From Strigamia acuminata (Eukaryota; Arthropoda; Chilopoda; Geophilomorpha; Linotaeniidae), in the NCBI GenBank assembly GCA_949358305.1, contig OX442316.1:11160001-11224000 (forward strand): a stretch of DNA of 64,000 nucleotides, read 5' to 3'. The notes below the pieces were generated by a model that ran no database searches, had not been told where the DNA came from, and saw only the letters and a list, made by a program, of their open reading frames with translations. A program made the translations under genes and the position numbers. Within the stretch, counting starts at the first letter, position 1, and each line of letters opens with the position of its first letter. Below, in pieces: positions 60,845 to 64,000 of the stretch.

Positions 60845-60989
60845 TAGCTGCATTCAAAAACTCTAAAACGCTTCTAAAACTCGTTTCGTGTCTGTACATA
60901 TGACGTCATTCCCATAACATGGGAATGACGTCACACGTACAGACACGAAACGAGTTTTGCATACGTTTTAGAGTTTTTGAATACAGCTA
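60845..60989. repeat. 145-bp hairpin element with paired CRE-like sites
   Basis: Two arms of about 70 nt (60845 onward, and back from 60989) are reverse complements with few mismatches around a 3-nt centre near 60917. Its ends read TAGCTG and CAGCTA. Each arm carries TGACGTCA, the consensus CREB/ATF site, and GTTTCGTGTCTGTAC. It is probably a small foldback transposon and directly abuts the LTR-like repeat starting at 60991. Confidence 0.75.
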
Positions 60990-60990
60990 C

Positions 60991-61134
60991 TGTAAGTGTT
61001 CAAAACTTTGAAAGTGGACTCTGCACGTGGGTTGAGTTTGTCGAATTGTTTATTCAAAGACAAAACAAGATGGTGGTTACAAAAGGATTAACGAAAAGAG
61101 TTGGTTGGTTGGGCAATCCAAATGTAAGAAAGCA
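60991..61134 (-). repeat. LTR-like direct repeat, copy at 3' end of Gag-only element
   Basis: About 144 bp, clearly related to 61942-62089 in the same orientation. The copies share the stretches AAAGTGGACTCT, AAGACAAAACAAGATGGTGG, ACAAAAGGATTAACGAAAAG and GCAATCCAAATG. Read on the minus strand it begins TG and ends CA. Differences and small gaps between the copies show it is older than the intact Gypsy element at 20314-25047. Confidence 0.55.
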
Positions 61135-61901
61135 CCCGGGACCTGTTTATCACCATTAGTAGTTTTGAAGAATTCTTTTTCCAAATTCGGGCGTATTTCT
61201 ACATTCTCGGCAATATAGATCTGGTCAACGGAATCGATGAGTGCTTCCGAGTCGTACATGTCCACATCTTGGAAATATTCCGTGATCGACGCCTCCCAGT
61301 CTTTCCTTGAGTCGATGAATTTGCCGTAAATGTCGTGCCAATAAAGCGTGGCGTCATTCAGCTTGTCATTCGCAATCGTGATCTTTGCATCCTTCGTCCA
61401 TTTTCCCAGTCTCGCGGCACGTTTTGTACGGTTGATGAAGTTTTTGACGTTCTCGTCCTTCAGTCCCTTGAAAATTGGGATCCTTTTCGTCGTATTGGCC
61501 TCATGTCACACGTTAATGTGTCCGGGTTTTTCGAGAGTTGCGCTTGCGAACTCCCTCGATACATTTTCCTTCTCGCTGTTGGACTCGTCGCCTTCCTCGT
61601 CTTCATAATCGTTCCTTATCGCGAGGTTGATGGCCAACAGTATCGCGATCAAGTCGTCCTTCTTGCTGCATTGGGCGTTGTCGATATTCCACGTCGTACA
61701 TTCGTCCTTTATGGCCTCGACGATCAGCAGAACCAAAATTGGTTTGCACGTAGAAGTTAGCACTTCTTTGTCCTCCATTTCTTCTAAATCTATTTTTCTG
61801 GTAAGTCTGTCTTGTAGAGTGCTTCCTGTACTCGGTCGTGATCGGCAAATCACGTGGACGATTGAGGTTTGCGGGTCTCTTGAATTTCTCCCTCTGGTCA
61901 A
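61077..61901 (-). pseudogene. Gag-like frame of an LTR-type remnant, one internal stop
   Basis: One minus-strand frame runs from about 61901 to 61077, broken only by a TGA at 61506-61508. The first part contains an acidic, Ser/Glu-rich stretch and KKDDLIAILLAINLAI. The part after the stop reads RIPIFKGLKDENVKNFI, then LGKWTKDAKITIA and YWHDIYG, then KDWEASITEYF. This has the fold-level pattern of a retrotransposon Gag capsid (P-x-F-x-G, then W, A and W/F positions). GC content is higher than in the flanks. No protease or polymerase is present between the repeats, so it is a non-autonomous or decayed copy. No good in-frame ATG was found, and the ATG at 61942 opens another, short frame. Confidence 0.55.
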
Positions 61902-61941
61902 GTGGAATTTCGGATTTTCAGTTCAAATGTCGACTGCGCCA

Positions 61942-62089
61942 TGTAAATGTTCAAAAGTTAGAAAGTGGACTCTACATGGGGTTGTTTGTCAAACTGTTTT
62001 TTTTTAAAGACAAAACAAGATGGTGGTTACAAAAGGATTAACGAAAAGAGTCTTATTAGATGGTTAGGCAATCCAAATGGAAGAAAGCG
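61942..62089 (-). repeat. LTR-like direct repeat, copy at 5' end of Gag-only element
   Basis: This is the partner of 60991-61134. On the minus strand it ends TTTACA and is followed directly by TGGCGCAGTCG, which looks like a primer-binding start after an LTR. That supports reading the pair as LTRs of a minus-strand element. The outer border is less certain because the terminal dinucleotide differs from the other copy and no target duplication was found. Confidence 0.5.
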
Positions 62090-64000
62090 CTTGGGCGCGG
62101 CACTTGGTGGGGCAAAGCCTAACACACGCTTATGTAAACTATCTCTGAATAAATAAATAAATTATCAACTCGGACGATGTTTCGAAAAATAACTACCCTG
62201 TATACAAACTCAAAGATCAACAGCAAGTTCAAGACAAACTCACTGAATGGAAAGCCATACGAGTACATAAGTACGTACCAGTTGATGCATTAAGCAAAGG
62301 GCAATCCTATAAATCCCATCAAAGCATTCGAGCAAATTATCTAACTGTTAACTCGAGTCCAGTTAAGCCTTCAAGCACTACAAAGACAACAACATACTTT
62401 ACTTATTCCAATCGCAGAGAAATTGTGGGCAGATGTGCGTGGCAATTTCAGAAATCGTTCTAATTAAGCAACAGTCGCGACTCTGCTGCCTCATTTTCTT
62501 TAATTAAACAAGAAAATTTCATAAGCCTAATATCCTATTTAAAATAAAACTTGCATTCCCCTTAAATGTTAGTTTTTTATTATTATTTTATAAACAGACA
62601 ATAATAAAAGAATTATCCTTAAATATTTACAACTGTTTTAACATAGCAAATAAAGCCATTAATTGTATTTTTATTACCTTTAATAACATCCTTAGTTAAA
62701 AAAATCTCAGCTTTAATGGAAATTTTCATTACAAACAACTGAATTTAGTGCACGAAAGATGTGTGTTTGATATAATAAAGTTTGCGTGCTGTTTCCATAC
62801 TACTTACTGAATCCTTTTCTTTGTTTTCTGGGAAAATTCACACAACACAACACCTGGAAAACATTCCATTTATTTTTTCCCTTTTTTTTACACTCAAACC
62901 ACTGTCTCATTTTGCATTTATTCCAAACAGATTTATTTAACAAAACAAGTCCAATTTGTTTTTTTTAATAACACGAATGAAAAGTTAGAAGAAGAAAAGA
63001 AGAAAGCCGTCATAAATTTATTCTTAAATCTCACAACTGAGCAAGATTTTGGCAAATTGAAAAACTCAAAATCTTATACAAAAAAAAAAAAACCAAGCCA
63101 ACACCAATGAATATGGCAATGACGGTTGTCAAGGGATGGCTTCATCTACATTCCTTGCATGTGCCATGCCTTTAGCTCATTGTGTGCCCGAGTCTGATTA
63201 CTCCCTTTAGGGACCAGAGATTTTTTTTCTGCTGCTTTTTTCCTTCGCATTTCTAGATGACTGGAATTTTGCTTACTTAAAGAAGCAAAGAAAAAAATGT
63301 AAAAATTGAGTTCTGGAGGAAATTGGAATCCTTTGTAATCAAGTAATGGCTGTAGAACTCGAATTAGAGAAATTTAAGGTGGCGGAAGTCTCAACCAATC
63401 ACTAAATTCACTAAATCGTAGTGCAAACACCGAAAATGCAAAAAATACAAACATTTTCCCGTATTTTCACGCTATAAAAATATTAATTTTCGATAACATT
63501 TAGCTGAGACACCAATCCATAAGACATAAACCGTGAAAACAAATAACGTTATTTCTATTTTCGGACGCAACTATTGAAAAACATAAAAACTTCTATCACA
63601 CCCACTAAAAAGAAACGTAAAAAAACTGCTGTCAACTCTCCTCTATCTCTTGTCATTCCCCCCATGTTATCTCAAAATCTAACCAACCACACCCCAATCC
63701 TTCAACCCTGCACCTGACACATTTTCTGTGCATTCAGCACAAACATTCTGCACTTTTCCCTTTCATCGTTTTTACCTTTAAAAAAAAATTGATTCCAGCT
63801 TCATTCTGTGCATTGCAGCATAGAAATAGATTTTTCTTTTATTTTATGTACCATATATATATATATATTTGGACTTGAGAATTTTTTTAAGCAGAAAAAT
63901 GCAAAGTAATATATAACCTAAGAGAATCTAAAAGGAATTTGAGAAAACATATCTCGCAGTTTGGATCGCTGGGACGAGCGCTATTTGCATGCAATGCGAG

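Larger units (their letters stand above)
43770..64000 (-). other. Upstream intron or 5' flank of Dscam
   Basis: These 20 kb precede the Ig1 exon and should hold, or lead to, the leader exon. No leader exon with a signal peptide and a phase-1 donor could be supported. Recognisable contents are a short inverted-repeat element (48927-49140), a 25-A run (49567-49591), a 12-C run (51909-51920), a (CA)n run (57547-57601), a possible plus-strand gene (58454-59904), a hairpin (60845-60989) and a Gag-only LTR-like remnant (60991-62089). The remainder is AT-rich without identifiable content. Confidence 0.6.

Noticed and set aside
61335-61760. Plus-strand 141-codon frame
   Set aside because: It is the antisense shadow of the Gag-like minus-strand frame, which has the recognisable capsid pattern.

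Overview
The window is a stretch of an arthropod nuclear genome. It is AT-rich, with long introns full of homopolymer runs, microsatellites and transposon remnants. Its backbone is a single gene on the minus strand: the 5' ectodomain part of a Dscam (Down syndrome cell adhesion molecule) homologue. Thirteen exons can be placed with AG/GT borders and compatible phases. In transcription order they run from about 43.8 kb down to 0.37 kb: Ig1; Ig2 as two half-domain exons; Ig3 as two half-domain exons; Ig4; Ig5; Ig6 as two half-domain exons; then four tandem alternative versions of the Ig7 exon. No leader (signal peptide) exon is recognisable, so the 5' end lies in the last 20 kb or beyond the window. 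Everything from Ig8 onward lies beyond coordinate 1.

In insects and crustaceans the hypervariable Dscam has three exon arrays (Ig2 N-half, Ig3 N-half and Ig7). Here I see one Ig2 N-half exon and one Ig3 N-half exon, and only Ig7 is multiplied. From memory, this fits Dscam genes of non-pancrustacean arthropods, especially the centipede Strigamia maritima, where many Dscam genes carry a few Ig7 versions. The species is inferred, not shown. The four Ig7 exons are all 288 nt, all phase 1-1, and sit as two close pairs (introns of 88 and 58 nt) separated by 1.5 kb. All four share a weak donor without G at +5. Their products differ by about 40 percent, so the likely job is choosing one of several Ig7 adhesion surfaces per transcript.

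Region by region: 1-3.15 kb is the Ig7 array; 3.15-16.1 kb holds Ig6 back to the second half of Ig2, with introns of 86 nt to 3.9 kb; 16.1-37.7 kb is a 21.6-kb intron; 37.7-43.8 kb holds the first half of Ig2 and Ig1; 43.8-64 kb is the upstream intron or 5' flank. The 21.6-kb intron carries a nested insertion. A 4.7-kb Ty3/Gypsy LTR retrotransposon (intact 1403-residue Gag-Pol, identical 129-bp LTRs, 5-bp target duplication) lies antisense to Dscam inside an older terminal-inverted-repeat element. That older element holds a GC-rich dyad minisatellite and a 40-bp perfect palindrome.

The 44-64 kb part holds a degraded Gag-only LTR-like element next to a 145-bp hairpin element, a (CA)n microsatellite, and a possible two-exon plus-strand gene with a mitochondrial-type leader. 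I saw no rRNA or convincing tRNA gene and no CRISPR array.
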